Shown: positions 45,891 through 56,609 of the stretch, piece after piece
How the letters are laid out: each line of letters begins with the position of its first letter
Numbering within the stretch: position 1 is the stretch's first letter
Assembly: GCA_914767885.1 (NCBI GenBank)
Contig: CAJZBQ010000056.1
Location: 1,132,001 to 1,196,000, forward strand
Source of the DNA: Blepharisma stoltei
Taxonomy: Eukaryota > Ciliophora > Heterotrichea > Heterotrichida > Blepharismidae
Length of the DNA: 64,000 nucleotides
Direction of reading: 5' to 3'
Position numbers and translations under genes: made by a program
Notes under the pieces: generated by a model
What the model was told of the DNA's origin: nothing
What the model saw: only the letters and a program-made list of their open reading frames with translations
Database searches by the model: none

Positions 45891-47628
45891 TTATGCTAAC
45901 TCTTTTCTTGATCTTTCCCAATCTGACAGAAACTGCTTAAATTCGCCAATTGTACACGCATTTTTTATGAATGGGTGCTTTTTTAACTTGCAGGCAGTAG
46001 CCCTCTCATAAGGATCTTTTTTAAGGCATTCACTTAAAAAATCAGTAAAAAAATATATTTTTTAATATAAACCAAAAACTTTGGAAAAGAATCCAAAGCC
46101 TTATTTTCTATATAAAAAGAGTGCTTTATTTTCAATTTTTAAATAATATTCTTTCTATATAGCATAACTCCATCTATTTTGGCTGCCAAGCTGAGGAGCA
46201 GGCATCTGGGTAATATAAGCCATAGCTTTCATTGGAGGTTCATTTATGAATGGAGGGTCTCCTTCTGCAATTTCTATTGCTAAAATTCCTAATGACCATA
46301 TATCGCATTTTATGCCATAGCACTTGCCTTCAGCTACTTCTGGAGCCATCCAGTAAGGAGTGCCAATTATGGTTTTTCGTGAAGAATTATCACAAGTTAA
46401 TTGGACGCTGAAGCCAAAATCATTTAACTTGATAGAGCCCTAAATATAATTTACCTCAGTAGACAAGAGGATATTGTCAGATTTTATATCACGATGAATT
46501 CGATGCTCTTGATGAAGCCATGATAAACCTTTTAGGATCTCTCCACAGATATATCCGATGATATTTTCAGGGATTCTCCCGTAATTGTCTTTTATTAAAG
46601 CAGTTAAGTTGCATTTCATAGCCTCAACAGCTACCCATATTTCACTGGATAGTTAATACCTTTTGTACTCAAATGCCTTGTAGCACTCAATGATATTTTC
46701 ATGCTTAGAAAGCTGAAGAATGCCGATTTCGTTCAAAATTTGGGTTTTTTGCTCTTTTTCTTGGAATTTGACCCTTTTTAAGGAAAAAAATAAATATGGC
46801 GCTTCGGCCTGGGCATTCCTCCCGCAATGCGGAATCGAGCAAACATTTTATTTACGTTTTACTAGCCCTGTAATGGACGCTGGATAAGCAATTCTGGCAA
46901 TAACCTGAATTTTTCTTTTTTTCGAGAATATACCAAATTCGATTTTTGTTTATTTTGTAGGGACAACCTTCCTTCAACCAAGTAGCAAGCCGCAGGATTC
47001 CATAGTATTCAAAGCTAGTCAACTGCTACTAAGTTTAAGACCCTTTTTAAGGCCACTTCTTGGCCCGTTTTCTTATTTGTCGCCCTGAATACAGACCCTC
47101 CATCTCCAATCCTTGATGAAATAGCATACTCTTTTAATGGATCTTTCGAAGAAACCTTTACTTTGTTCTTCATTAGCTGCTTATATTGTTTTGAAGAAAT
47201 AAGATTGGTAAGATTTTCTTCATCTAAATCATCTGAGCAATGGGAATAATTATTCCTTATCAAGCAATTTTATAAAAAAAAATAATAGTTTATATATAAA
47301 ATAGCCTTGGCTTTATTAATAAATTTGGTATATTAATTTGAAATAAAGGACTTTCTGGCTCTCCATTATATTCAGGCGTATACCTACGCTCAAATATTAT
47401 GCAGCTTTGTTGCTGTTTACTTTGGTAGCATGATAAACAATAATGGCAAGACTTTAGTGGCCAAAGCAAGTAATGCTTTTTGCTGATACTGCATCTTTTA
47501 CAAAAAATATTTTCTAATTATAAGCTACTGCAGATTTTGCATTTTCTTTTCTTACTGAAAAATTTAAATACATAGTGGCAGTTTGTACACTCAGAACTTC
47601 GCCTGGAATTTGTTGTTATTGTGTCCAT
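45891..47628 (-). CDS. FYVE-like zinc finger fused to a STE20/PAK-type kinase
   Basis: 416 residues after removing three 15-nt introns (47514-47528, 46645-46659, 46440-46454) and IESs 47258-47319, 46779-47047 and 46054-46164. N terminus: eight-Cys FYVE-like finger (ECTNCHYVF, KRKCKICKNIFCKRCS, KSCHYCLSC), although the RHHCR membrane motif is degenerate. After a linker comes a kinase domain: IGDGGSVFRATN, EVALKRV, RIHRDIKSDNILL, LNDFGFSVQL, GTPYWMAPEV typical of STE20 kinases, SLGILAIEI, and a C-terminal KKHPFIKNA. It may link phosphoinositide membranes to kinase signalling, if the finger binds lipid. Confidence 0.85.
46054..46164. other. IES (111 bp)
   Basis: Junction NRWS|YFFTDFLSECL in the kinase C lobe; conserved order of WS then FL-CL supports it. 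Confidence 0.85.
46440..46454 (-). other. 15-nt spliceosomal intron
   Basis: GTAAATTATATTTAG on the minus strand, between NILLSTE and GSIKLNDFGF in the kinase, where the family shows no insertion. Confidence 0.88.
46645..46659 (-). other. 15-nt spliceosomal intron
   Basis: GTATTAACTATCCAG on the minus strand; removal gives FEYKS|EIWVAVEA in the kinase N lobe. Confidence 0.88.
46779..47047. other. IES (269 bp) flanked by a 14-bp direct repeat
   Basis: GACCCTTTTTAAGG is present at both ends and includes the TA. Removal joins VALKRV|KFQEKEQ just after the ATP-binding Lys. The insert is GC-richer and has no ORF; the long flanking repeat looks like a target-site duplication. Confidence 0.88.
47258..47319. 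other. IES (62 bp)
   Basis: AT-only insert between FYVE-like and kinase parts; junction IPNL|RNNYSHCS or with one extra Leu-Ile depending on which TA is used. Confidence 0.65.
47514..47528 (-). other. 15-nt spliceosomal intron
   Basis: GTAGCTTATAATTAG on the minus strand; removal gives CKIC|KNIFCKRC in the FYVE-like finger. Confidence 0.88.
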
Positions 47629-48089
47629 TTTAATATATTAGATAATGAATTCTTTAGTGGCTCGTATGATACTTTTCTGTGAAATGCAGAACGAGAATAA
47701 AAAAAATGATAAATCGTAGTATCAGCTTTATAAAAATATAATGGATTAATAAATTGGTAGATTAAATAATATTTATTTAATGTTTTAAAAATTCAAAATA
47801 ATTCATTTTTATAAACAGTTTTAATTTAAAAAATAATTATTTTGAATTATTGTCAGTTTAAATAAAATTTACTTTAACTTTAATTAGGATATTTTTAGGG
47901 TTCTGTTATTTGAAATTTATTTTTTTTATTTTTATATCTCCTTAGACAAATAAAGAGTATTATTATAATTCTGCTTTAAATAAAGATAAAATAACAGTCT
48001 ATAATCTCAGTAAACTTCTGGCGAATTTCTTATGATTAAAATAAGAAAAATTCTAATTTAACACGTTTACAAAAGCACCATTATAAATA
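47629..48089. other. Divergent spacer
   Basis: AT-rich upstream region shared by the FYVE-kinase and ArfGAP genes. No motif recognised. Confidence 0.6.
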
Positions 48090-49601
48090 ATGGATCCAGA
48101 CACCCAAGTTGATAAAGCCTATAGAGATTCAGTTTTCAGCAAGCTTCGCCCACTTCCAGGAAACCAAACCTGCTTTGATTGTACGGCAAAAAACCCAATC
48201 TGGTGTTCAGTCAACTTGGGGATTTTTATTTGCTACGGATGCACTTCAACACATAGATCTCTTGGAATATTTTTCTCTGTTTTCTTTATTAAAAATATTT
48301 TTGAAAATATCTGCTTACAATATCTTTCCCAAGAAAAATGCCAAAATAACTACATTAGACTAGATTAGAATTCGCCGTTCGTCTTTCTACAGGATCGGTG
48401 GATTTTCATCCAATATGCTCATCATCCAGAAGGAATCCTGCAGATTTTTTCCCGACTCCACAGGAGAGTCTTGCAGAAACAAAGCTCCGATGTCCTTAGG
48501 TCTTGATTTCTCTGGGCGCGATTCCAAATATTGTGCTTGTCCCATGACATCTTGCAGGTCTGTGAGGATTATGCACTCGCTAATATGTCCTTTCCAAAAT
48601 CATCAGAGGTATATGCGATCTTTATACATCAATGATACAGTAATGGCTCCACCTAGGTTTCTCACTCAGGCTTTCCCTGCAAATAATGAGAAAATTGCGC
48701 CAAGAGTTGAGCCGCAATATTAATAAATAGAAAAATAACTATATAAAGTGCTTAATTTTTTAATCAATCTCTTGGTACTCATTTAAGCTTCGTCCGGTCT
48801 AGTGACTACGACATGTGGACTCTACGTCAGTTAGCCTACCTCGAGCTCGCAGGAAACAAAAAAGCTAAAGATTTCTTCAGATCCCACGGTATTCACGGAG
48901 CAGTTGACTATTCTTCTCAAATAGCTGAAAGATGGAGAAACGAGCTCGCTGAAAACGTAGAAGAACTCTACCCACGAGCCATCAAGCGAAAAGAATCCCA
49001 CACAGAAACCGAAGAAAACGCTATAAAACCTATAATCCACACTCAAATAGTCCATAACGAAGAGAAAAAAGTGGAAGAAGTCAAACAAGAAGTCCCAAAA
49101 ACAGCAGCCGTTGTAAAGCAGACTGTCCATATATTAAACAAGCCTAAATACACCCCGCCAACAGAAACACAGCATAGGTTTAGAAAAACAAAAGTAGAAG
49201 AAACAGCGTCCCCTGCTATGTTTAAGCCAGTCAGCTTTAAGCCACCTGTAGACGAAGAAGAATTTTTTGACCCGCAGCCTCTTAAGCCTCCTGAAAGACA
49301 AGTCCCAGTTATCTCATCAGAACCAATTGTCCCGCAGCCTGCACCAGCTGTAATTCAAAAGAAAAATGTAGAGAAAAAAGGCTTTGGGAGTGAAGATTTT
49401 GAACAGAAAAGACTGACTGAGAGAGCAAATAAGCAGAGATTAGCAGAACTTTCGTCTGCAAGGGCAATTTCTAGTGACATGTACTTTGGAAGAGAAGAAA
49501 ATAATGGAACAAGCAATGATAATGCTGAGTATATTAGAGAAGAAGCAAATAGGCTTGCAGAAATTGCAAAGGAAAAAGCTGGAGAGGTAATGAATATTTA
49601 G
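48090..49601 (+). CDS. ArfGAP-domain protein, ARFGAP2/3-like
   Basis: 331 residues after removal of IES 48268-48783 ([17 protein letters not shown]). The zinc finger is [24 protein letters not shown] (C-x2-C-x16-C-x2-C) followed by the arginine-finger context THRSLG, then [15 protein letters not shown]. The C-terminal half is Pro/Glu/Lys-rich, ending in a helical [21 protein letters not shown]. It should stimulate GTP hydrolysis on Arf GTPases in coat-vesicle traffic. The usual His after SLG (SLGVHLS) is missing at the junction. Confidence 0.88.
48268..48783. other. IES (516 bp) in the ArfGAP gene
   Basis: The left third is AT-rich. From about 48365 the insert is GC-richer and starts with TTAGACTAGATTAGAATTC, a motif also near the ends of the segments at 16660 and 57340. 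Removal rejoins the ArfGAP domain. Confidence 0.82.
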
Positions 49602-49892
49602 TTGAAAAACAAGGCAGTTAATATATGGAATAATTTGCATGAAAGGTTTGGGTCATAGAAGATATATAGGCTTATACTTTTTTAGCATTTTTTAATATAA
49701 AGAGAAAATATTATAAAGTAAGGGAAAAAGGAATATACATTTGATAAGCTAATTTCTTTTATATTAGGTTGTAATTAATAAATAAAATTTTTGAAAAGAT
49801 ATATGATTGGGTTCAGTAGCATCAATAATAATCTAAACAGTTACATATTAGCATTAATTATAATAATATATCATATTGTTACAATTTTAAAA

Positions 49893-51953
49893 TTAAAAAT
49901 GTCTTGAAACTATGTCACAAAATTCTTTAAGATCGATTTCGCCGTCCCCATTTTGATCCACCTGATATATCAGCTCGTTCCAAATGTCTAAATCTTCGAT
50001 ATTTTCACCTTGTAATGCCCATTTTAACTCATCAGCTGATATCTTTCCGCTTCCATCTTTATCAAAAGCATCAAAAGTATTCTGCAGGTTCGTAGCAGTC
50101 GCTAATTTTTTCATATCTGTGGCAGCTTTTAAAAAGTCGGTATACCCAATGCAACCATTCTTGTCTGTGTTTACTTCTTTCATAATTCTATCTAATAGCT
50201 CTGGGGTATATCCATTTTATATTTTTTAATATTAAATTAGAAGATTATTATAGCTCAGAAATTTATTCAAAATTTCCCATCGAACGCTCAAGCATTTATT
50301 ATAAGAAATTATAACATTTTAAATCCTTTTTCTAGCTCCCCTCGGCTTAATTTTCCATCTCCATTTTCGTCTAGTTTTTTGAAGGTTTCTCTTGCTGATT
50401 TTATGTCTTGTGAAGAAGCTAGCTGGGTTATTATAAAAGTAATGATAGCTTCTTTGATTTTATTGCCAGTTTTAAATCCTGATAAATTGCCCCAGGATGT
50501 TCGCATAATGTCATCAGCTGTAGGAGGCTCACTGAAGTTGTTTTTAATTCAATCGTGCTCTAGTGCGTCTCTTGCATTAATTCTGTCCTTTTCAGGTGTT
50601 AATAAGCGGTTAATTAGGTCTTTGGCTTCTTCAGAAAGTTTCTGAAAAGCTTCGGTTGAATTGCTATTGTACTTCATTTGTTTTATGCTATTTCTTATCA
50701 AAAAGAATAAATGTATTGACAGTAAAAGGCTCTGCTATTTTTTATAGAAAATATACCCATTTATAATTGATATTATTTCTTTGATTTTAAAATAAAATAT
50801 ATAATTTAGCTAGTCAGTAGTATTGTATATTTATTGCTAATGAGCATAAATGCTATATAATATCAATGAGATATTTATCTTTTCAAGAAGAATTATTTAG
50901 GATTTCTTCTTCAGTTGTTCCATCAAAAGGGGGCTTTCCGGTCAACAGTATATACATTATCACGCCTGCGCTCCATAAATCGCATTTTTCTGTATAACCG
51001 CCAACTAGCACTTCTGGAGCAATATAATAGGGAGTCCCAAATGAGCCAGTTAGTTCTTGATTCTTGCTAAAATACCCCGCTGCTCCAAAATCAATAAGTT
51101 TTATTCCTAACTTTCCCTTTTTAAAAGCATGAGGAAACCTTTTGATATAATTTTTTTATAAATTATTTTAATATATAATTAATAATTTCTTTACCAATTT
51201 CTCTTATTTATTCTTATTTAATTTTAAATTAACTTTTTTTCAAATATTTGCAAATTAGAAAAATTATCATCGAATAGTTTCTAATATATGATTCATTTTA
51301 AATAAATTACCCCCTGTTTGCTCTTAAGTAAGCCTTCAGACTTTTCGTCAAAAAGGATATTTTCCAGCTTAAGGTCTCTATGAGCGATATTTTTGGAGTG
51401 CATATAAGATAGGCATGAAAACAACTGTTTCATTATCATGGCAGCATCAGACTCTTTGAAACGTTTCCACTTGACAAGTGCTTCAAAAAGTTCTCCCCCT
51501 CGACAATGCTCCATTACAATGTAAAATTCTTCAGAATCCTCGAAAAATTCGTAGGCCCTTATAATATTTGGGTGATCTAGAAATTTGAGAATTTCGATTT
51601 CTCCAAGGAGCCTTTGCATGTATAAAATAATAATAATAAAATTAGTTATTAAGATTTTAGCTTTATTTTTTTATTGGGTAATTTTAAAGGAAACTTATAT
51701 AATTTTCTTCAAAAAAGTCTGATTTTTTGAAAATTTTTACTGCCCGACGTGCCGAGGTTTTCTTGTGGGTACAAAATCGAACTTCTCCAAACGCACCTTT
51801 TCCTAAGGTTCTACCAGATTGGTAGACGTTTGAAAAGGCTTGGTTGTTTATTTTCACAAAAGTACTTGGCAGAATTCTTAGTTCATCAATTCTGCTTAAA
51901 ACAAAGGTTGACATTGATCTGATTCTTCTCTTCTTACTTGATATACAGCCCAT
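49893..51953 (-). CDS. Calcium-dependent protein kinase (CDPK)
   Basis: 512 residues after removing IESs 51621-51699, 51148-51302, 50689-50875 and 50209-50309. N terminus [10 protein letters not shown] (myristoylation plus basic patch, membrane targeting). Kinase: [71 protein letters not shown]. After the autoinhibitory/junction region come four canonical EF-hands: [36 protein letters not shown] and [12 protein letters not shown]. Calcium binding to the EF-hands activates such kinases. Typical of ciliates, apicomplexans and plants. Confidence 0.94.
50209..50309. other. IES (101 bp)
   Basis: Between EF-hands 1 and 2: [14 protein letters not shown] at TA 50209/50310. Confidence 0.85.
50689..50875. 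other. IES (187 bp)
   Basis: Between the kinase C lobe and its end: [15 protein letters not shown]. Less conserved region, so the TA choice is tentative. Confidence 0.75.
51148..51302. other. IES (155 bp)
   Basis: Between [11 protein letters not shown] and the DFG block: [14 protein letters not shown]. The region is variable in CDPKs, so the junction is tentative. Confidence 0.75.
51621..51699. other. IES (79 bp)
   Basis: Junction [17 protein letters not shown] before helix C, consistent with CDPK sequences. Confidence 0.88.
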
Positions 51954-53070
51954 TTTATTATCGTGAAAGTTTTTTTTTGTTTTTTTTTAGAAAATTATTA
52001 GAATAACTATTACATGGTTTATCCTAAAAAATAGCCAATTTTATTATTATGACCGTAATTCAAACTTACTTAATGGCTTAAAATTTTTAGCTCATTTATG
52101 TTTTGAATGAGATCAAGAAGCGTTGCCTTAATTAACTATTTAATCAGCATCTCACATGAGTTTCTAATTTTTTAATATTTACCATTGTTATCGGTTACCA
52201 GAAGAAATTTAAAGGTGTTCTGATCAAGAAAAATTATAGAAAATTTGAATACAAAGCGAAAAAACTGCTTTTAACGTAAAATTTAGGAAAATAGAAGATT
52301 CCCCCAAAGCCTGGGAAGAATTTTATCATAGGCAGCTTCAGACTAAAAGTAAAAATTGAAAAAGAAATCCTCAATGAGATCTCATAAAGAACGTAATAAA
52401 ATAGGTAATTAATTGACAGATTTTAAGGAGAAAGTGATGCTTCAATCCTAATGCTCTTATAAATTCTAAAATCTGCTTTTTTCCTAACTATTATGATAAG
52501 AAAATAAATATTTTTTTTTTTTTTAAATATAATATAATCTATAATATCATATTTATAATGATAATATGAAGGAATGAGAAACATCTACTTTTATAAATTG
52601 TAGAGAATTTGAATTTTCAATTGCTCCATATTTGATTATCAAGAAGTGAGTTAATTTAATAAATTGTTTTAAGCATAATCTTAATGAAAAAATTAATTTA
52701 ATTTCAGCAAAAATTCTACTTTATACAGAGCACCTTTTGAGATATTAAATAATTACTTATTCTCTGCTTTTATGTAATCTTCGAAAGCTTTTATTCTAAT
52801 TGCATAATTTTTGCATTTTAATTTTTAATATTTTATATAAAATTCCATGTTAATTTTACTAAATGATTTTGAATCGTAATGACTGCGAAAATTATGATTA
52901 TTTTAAATAATTATAAAATAACTATATATTAAAAATAAATATATTTATTTAGAAAGAAAATTGTAGGCTTTGCCATAATCTAAGCAACATGCTCTTTTTC
53001 AGCTAAAGAACAATTGTCAATAAATTTAAATTAAAAATAATTTTTACTGCAAAAATATATGTGATTTACT
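51954..53070. other. Long AT-rich spacer with coding-like fragments
   Basis: Between about 52085 and 52410 the plus strand shows frames with TGA as Trp: LAHLCFEWDQEALP, then GYQKKFKGVLIKKNYRKFEYKAKK, then IEDSPKAWEEFYHRQLQTKS with KNWKRNPQWDLIKNVIK to TAG. They are separated by single stops. This may be a small gene broken by short IESs or a decayed gene. The rest (52420-53070) shows nothing. Confidence 0.35.
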
Positions 53071-53385
53071 CTAATTAATTTCAGATTCCATTTGCTTTAT
53101 TTGGTGCTCTGTTTCTTTCAACTTTTTTGAGAGAACTTCTAATATTTGATCTATATTCCTCATTTGCTGCTCAAGCGTAGTCATTGTTTCCGAGCTGTCT
53201 TTTTCTACTAGGGTTTCTCCAACTGATTTCCAGCACCTTCTTCCTGGCCCTATCTTTTTCAGTGTCTCCAAAACTATTACATGTTCTTTCCTTTCACTCT
53301 CGATTTCTGTAATTTTCCCCACAAGACTTGAATATTCTTGCCTTGCGTTTTGATATAATTTTCTTCTTTCTTCTGCCTCACTCAT
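53071..53385 (-). CDS. PFDN2: Prefoldin subunit 2
   Basis: Complete 104-residue ORF of normal length. Two coiled-coil helices flank the signature GPGRRCWKSVGETLVEKD of the beta-type prefoldin 2. Prefoldin is a six-subunit jellyfish-shaped chaperone that hands actin and tubulin to the CCT chaperonin. Confidence 0.92.
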   Translation of the reverse strand: MSEAEERRKLYQNARQEYSSLVGKITEIESERKEHVIVLETLKKIGPGRRCWKSVGETLVEKDSSETMTTLEQQMRNIDQILEVLSKKLKETEHQIKQMESEIN

Positions 53386-53503
53386 TATTTTTGATTTTAA
53401 TATTTATCCAAAATGATAAAATTCCTATCTAAGGGAAAAAAATATTACGCTAAATATTAATCATTACCGCCTAAAATATTTTAATTAACCCTTAAAACTG
53501 ATT

Positions 53504-54620
53504 TTAAGCTTCATTATTGTTTTCTTGTGCTCCTTGTCCTTTATTTTCTTTATCTGCTTCTCCGCGTTTTTTTAAGAGTGAAAAACATGTAAGAAGACAA
53601 AGAAATCCTACTAACTCCCCCCTTTGAATTGGGATAAAAATACTGTTCCAATTTAATTTTTTTTCAAAAAAAAATTATATTTATTTTTTTCTCTGTAAAT
53701 TATTTTAAAAAATTATATAATTTTAATTTTAATTAATTTTTATGAAAAAATATTAAAAAATTAATAGATTTAGCTCAAAAACTATTAAATAGATTTGCTT
53801 GCATCATTTCCATTAAATTATGCAAAAATAATTTTATAAAAATAGTATTTTCATCATTAATTTTTGTTTTAAAACAATATAAATTGAGCTTTTTATAAAG
53901 AATTAATAAAAAAATAGTTGATTCAGTGTTCAAACTGTTTAAATAAAATTCTACTTATATTTTTTTTTATTAAATTAGGTCAAAACTAATTTATCAGAAT
54001 TAGTATTTTCATCGATAAAATTTTCCTCTTTAATGTAAAACATTGAATTTGTTTTGTTCCATTTTAAAGTGGGGCAGTAAGGCCAAACCAACAAAAACAT
54101 ATTGAACAATTAGGATTGCCAATGTTAAAGCCCAGGCATCATATATAATTTTTAATTAAATAAGAAAAAAATATGATTTTTGAGGAAAAATCTATCCTTT
54201 AATAGCAATTTAATTTAAAATATTATAGTAATCGTCATAGCAGTCGTCACTGGTGTATAGCCAAACGCTACCTGTAATCATCCAAGCTACAGTAAACAAG
54301 AACGCAATCCCAAAGAACGCAGCAAACGTCCACCTTACCCAAGGCGTTTCCTTTTCAGTTCTATTGCAAGCTGCTTGGAGTGCTAGATTAGCTCCAGCCA
54401 CCAATCCAGAAAAAATAGCCCAAACAATCAGCCACTCTCTATATAAAAGTTACCTTATAGGGTTGTCACAGTTTTTGTCAACGTCTTCAGCTAAGACCAC
54501 AATTATTGCAATTATCTAAATATTTTATACAAACGCCAAGACGAAAAGAGTTGATATAAAGGCTGCCACAATATCTTCTATTTGTCTTTTTCTTTCAGTT
54601 CGAGTTTCAGTGTCTGACAT
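53504..54620 (-). CDS. Four-helix membrane protein, 178 residues
   Basis: The gene is assembled from five blocks: two 15-nt introns (54516-54530, 54439-54453), IES 54142-54225 (DDY|YDAWALTL) and MITE 53612-54077 (VGLAL|VGFLCLL). The start is MSDTETRTERKRQIED, followed by four hydrophobic helices (AFISTLFVLAFIIAIIVVLA; EWLIVWAIFSGLVAGANLAL; VRWTFAAFFGIAFLFTVAW; ALTLAILIVQYVFVGLALVG) and a polar tail ending NNEA. TetraspaninPLP-like topology but no conserved Cys pattern; family unknown. Exon, intron and IES lengths add up to an intact frame. Confidence 0.75.
53612..54077 (-). mobile_element. MITE family I copy 1 (466 bp), IES
   Basis: One end CTCCCCCCTTTGAATTGGGA in a palindromic arrangement with CCAATTTAA; the other CTGCCCCACTTTAAAATGGAAC. 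More diverged than copy 2 at 59936. Excision at TA 53612/54078 fuses VGLAL|VGFLCLLTC and supplies the true C terminus. Confidence 0.85.
54142..54225. other. IES (84 bp)
   Basis: AT-rich. Junction CYDDY|YDAWALTLAI; several tyrosine codons (TAT/TAC) give alternative TA choices. Confidence 0.75.
54439..54453 (-). other. 15-nt spliceosomal intron
   Basis: GTAACTTTTATATAG on the minus strand; removal gives NPIR|EWLIVW in frame. Its GT/AG ends and length match the other four introns found. Confidence 0.8.
54516..54530 (-). other. 15-nt spliceosomal intron
   Basis: GTATAAAATATTTAG on the minus strand; removal joins VLAF|IIAIIVV within a transmembrane helix and deletes in-frame TAA and TAG. Confidence 0.8.
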
Positions 54621-54645
54621 TTAATTGTAACCATATTTGAAATCC

Positions 54646-54790
54646 TAACCCTACCTTATCCTTGATCGAACGACGAGCAATAGCTTGAGTAAGAATGGTT
54701 TAAACAATATAAATTTAAAATAAAATTTCTATTTATTTTAAATATTAAAAAAATTGTTTGTAAATAGTTCGATTAAGGATGAAAGGAGAT
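54646..54790. mobile_element. MITE family J copy 2, short and decayed (about 145 bp)
   Basis: Left TAACCCTACCTTATCCTTGATCG... continuing with GAACGACG, and right GTTCGATTAAGGATGAAAGG then AGATTA. Intergenic, 26 bp upstream of the membrane protein start. Confidence 0.75.
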
Positions 54791-54792
54791 TA

Positions 54793-55160
54793 AGGTAAGA
54801 AAATTAAATTGTAAAATATTAAGACGAGTTTATGGTATTATTTTTATTAAATTTTCAAATTTTAGGGTAGGATGAGCTATTAATTTAATGATGGTAGAGA
54901 TTTGTATGATTTATTAAATAATATGAATCTAAAATGCAAGTGGATTTAATTACTTTAAAATTAAGATTTATCCGTTTTTCTGATGATAATATCCTTGTGT
55001 AGAGCTTAACGCTGATATTTCAGGAATTTATTGATTTAGGTCTTGCAAGTCCTCAGTTTATAAGGCCAAAATTAAAATTAAAGCATTTTTCTTAATTTAG
55101 TGGCAAAATAATCTCATTATTCTTTTAATCGTTAAATTTCGAAAACAATATCTATATATA
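54793..55160. other. Spacer
   Basis: AT-rich, no gene or repeat seen. Confidence 0.6.
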
Positions 55161-56609
55161 TTAACTATTTATACTTGAGCTTCTTAATCTTACAGGAAAT
55201 CCCACAAAATCAGGAGTTATTGAAGGCACAAAATCATAGTCTCCCATTGAGTTACTTTTTGATTGAAAATTAGACGAAGCCATACCAATGCTAGCTACAG
55301 TCGAAGCATTCGTTAAAAGTTTCTCTTTTAAAGAGCTACCTCCAAAAGGTAACTTTAAACAAGGAACTCTCGGCTTAGGCGGCTTTAACTGTGATTCATT
55401 ATTTTTCTTTGTATTTTCTAGATTTTTTAATGCATTATCAGCAACTTTTATAAGCTCTTTAAAATCATGATTTGCAGTTGTCGCGTTAGAGCTTTCAAAA
55501 GAGGTGGATGGGCTTGTTTTTATATTAGACGTAGATTTACATCTCATTATTTTTGAAAATTCTCCACAGTATCTTGGCTTTACATGCTTATATTTAGAAG
55601 GAGAATTAATAGCTGGCTTGTGATTATACTCATTGTGCTGAATTTTTTTCCTCCCAAGGGATTTTGTACTCATTAATCTTTTTCCTGATTCTGTCGCTTC
55701 TTTTAATGTAAACTGTTTTCGTGGAGGAGAAATTTCTTGAAAATTTGAAGAAACAAACTGGCCTGGAAGTCCGTATAGGTCTTCAATGACTTTTTTCTCA
55801 TTTGTCAATCTTTCTTCAATTTCTGGATTAAGTGGCCGTGATGGGTGTCTAGATTTTACTCATTGAATAATTGATTCTTCTTCACGCATTTCTTTTTCCC
55901 TTCTTTTTTCCTCTATTTTTTCTAGTCTTCTTTTAGCGTCAGCTACATAAAAATTACCTGTAAGTCTTTTAACAAGCTCTCTGGCTTGATTTTTGCTGAT
56001 TTGTTTCTCTTTTGTCCTTTCCACAGACTCTTCTTCTTGCTTTTTAATAATCTCTCGGACTTTTTTTGCAATTTTTCTTTTCTTTGTATCTTCTTCTAGT
56101 CTTTGGTAAACTTTATCAGTCATTGCTTTTGGAAGTATTTTAACAGATTGGCTGGTCTGATTCTTTTCTTCAATTTCAGAGTATTCCTTAATATTTGTTT
56201 TTATTTTAAATCTTCTATTTACATCTTCTAAAAGCCTTTCAAATACACCTGTCCTCTTTGTACTCGAAGATTTGCTTTGTGTTTCATTATACTGTGACAT
56301 TGATTTTTGAAGTAAAGTTTTGCGATTTATATCAAATACCATTCGGTCGACAAAATTCATACGACTGGTGTCAATATCTTTAAGCAGCTGAGCTATTAAA
56401 TCAGGATTGAGCTCAGCTCCTCGTTCTTCAGAGTTTCTTCGGACAGGGGAACAAATAGGAGAGGATTCAATAGAAAATTGATGCTGACTGTTATGAGTTG
56501 CAGAAGGTTTTGATAAGGAGTGGCCAGAAGGCTTGCTGAGAAAGGAGGATTTATAGTAGGCTGGGATTGAGTCATCGCTGTTGTTTGTTATAATGGCTTG
56601 GTTTTCCAT
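55161..56609 (-). CDS. Basic coiled-coil protein, 482 residues, unknown
   Basis: Two ORFs fuse through TGA as Trp (EESIIQ-W-VKSRHPSRPL). ATG at 56609 (MENQAIITNN) is chosen because the upstream codon is TTG. Order: Ser-rich N terminus, helical segment LNPDLIAQLLKDIDTSRMNFVD, a Lys/Arg/Glu coiled coil (RLEKIEEKRREKEMREE), a second helical patch LNPEIEERLTNEKK, and a Ser/Lys-rich C terminus. Reminiscent of cytoskeletal cortex proteins; no family named. No IES. Confidence 0.7.
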
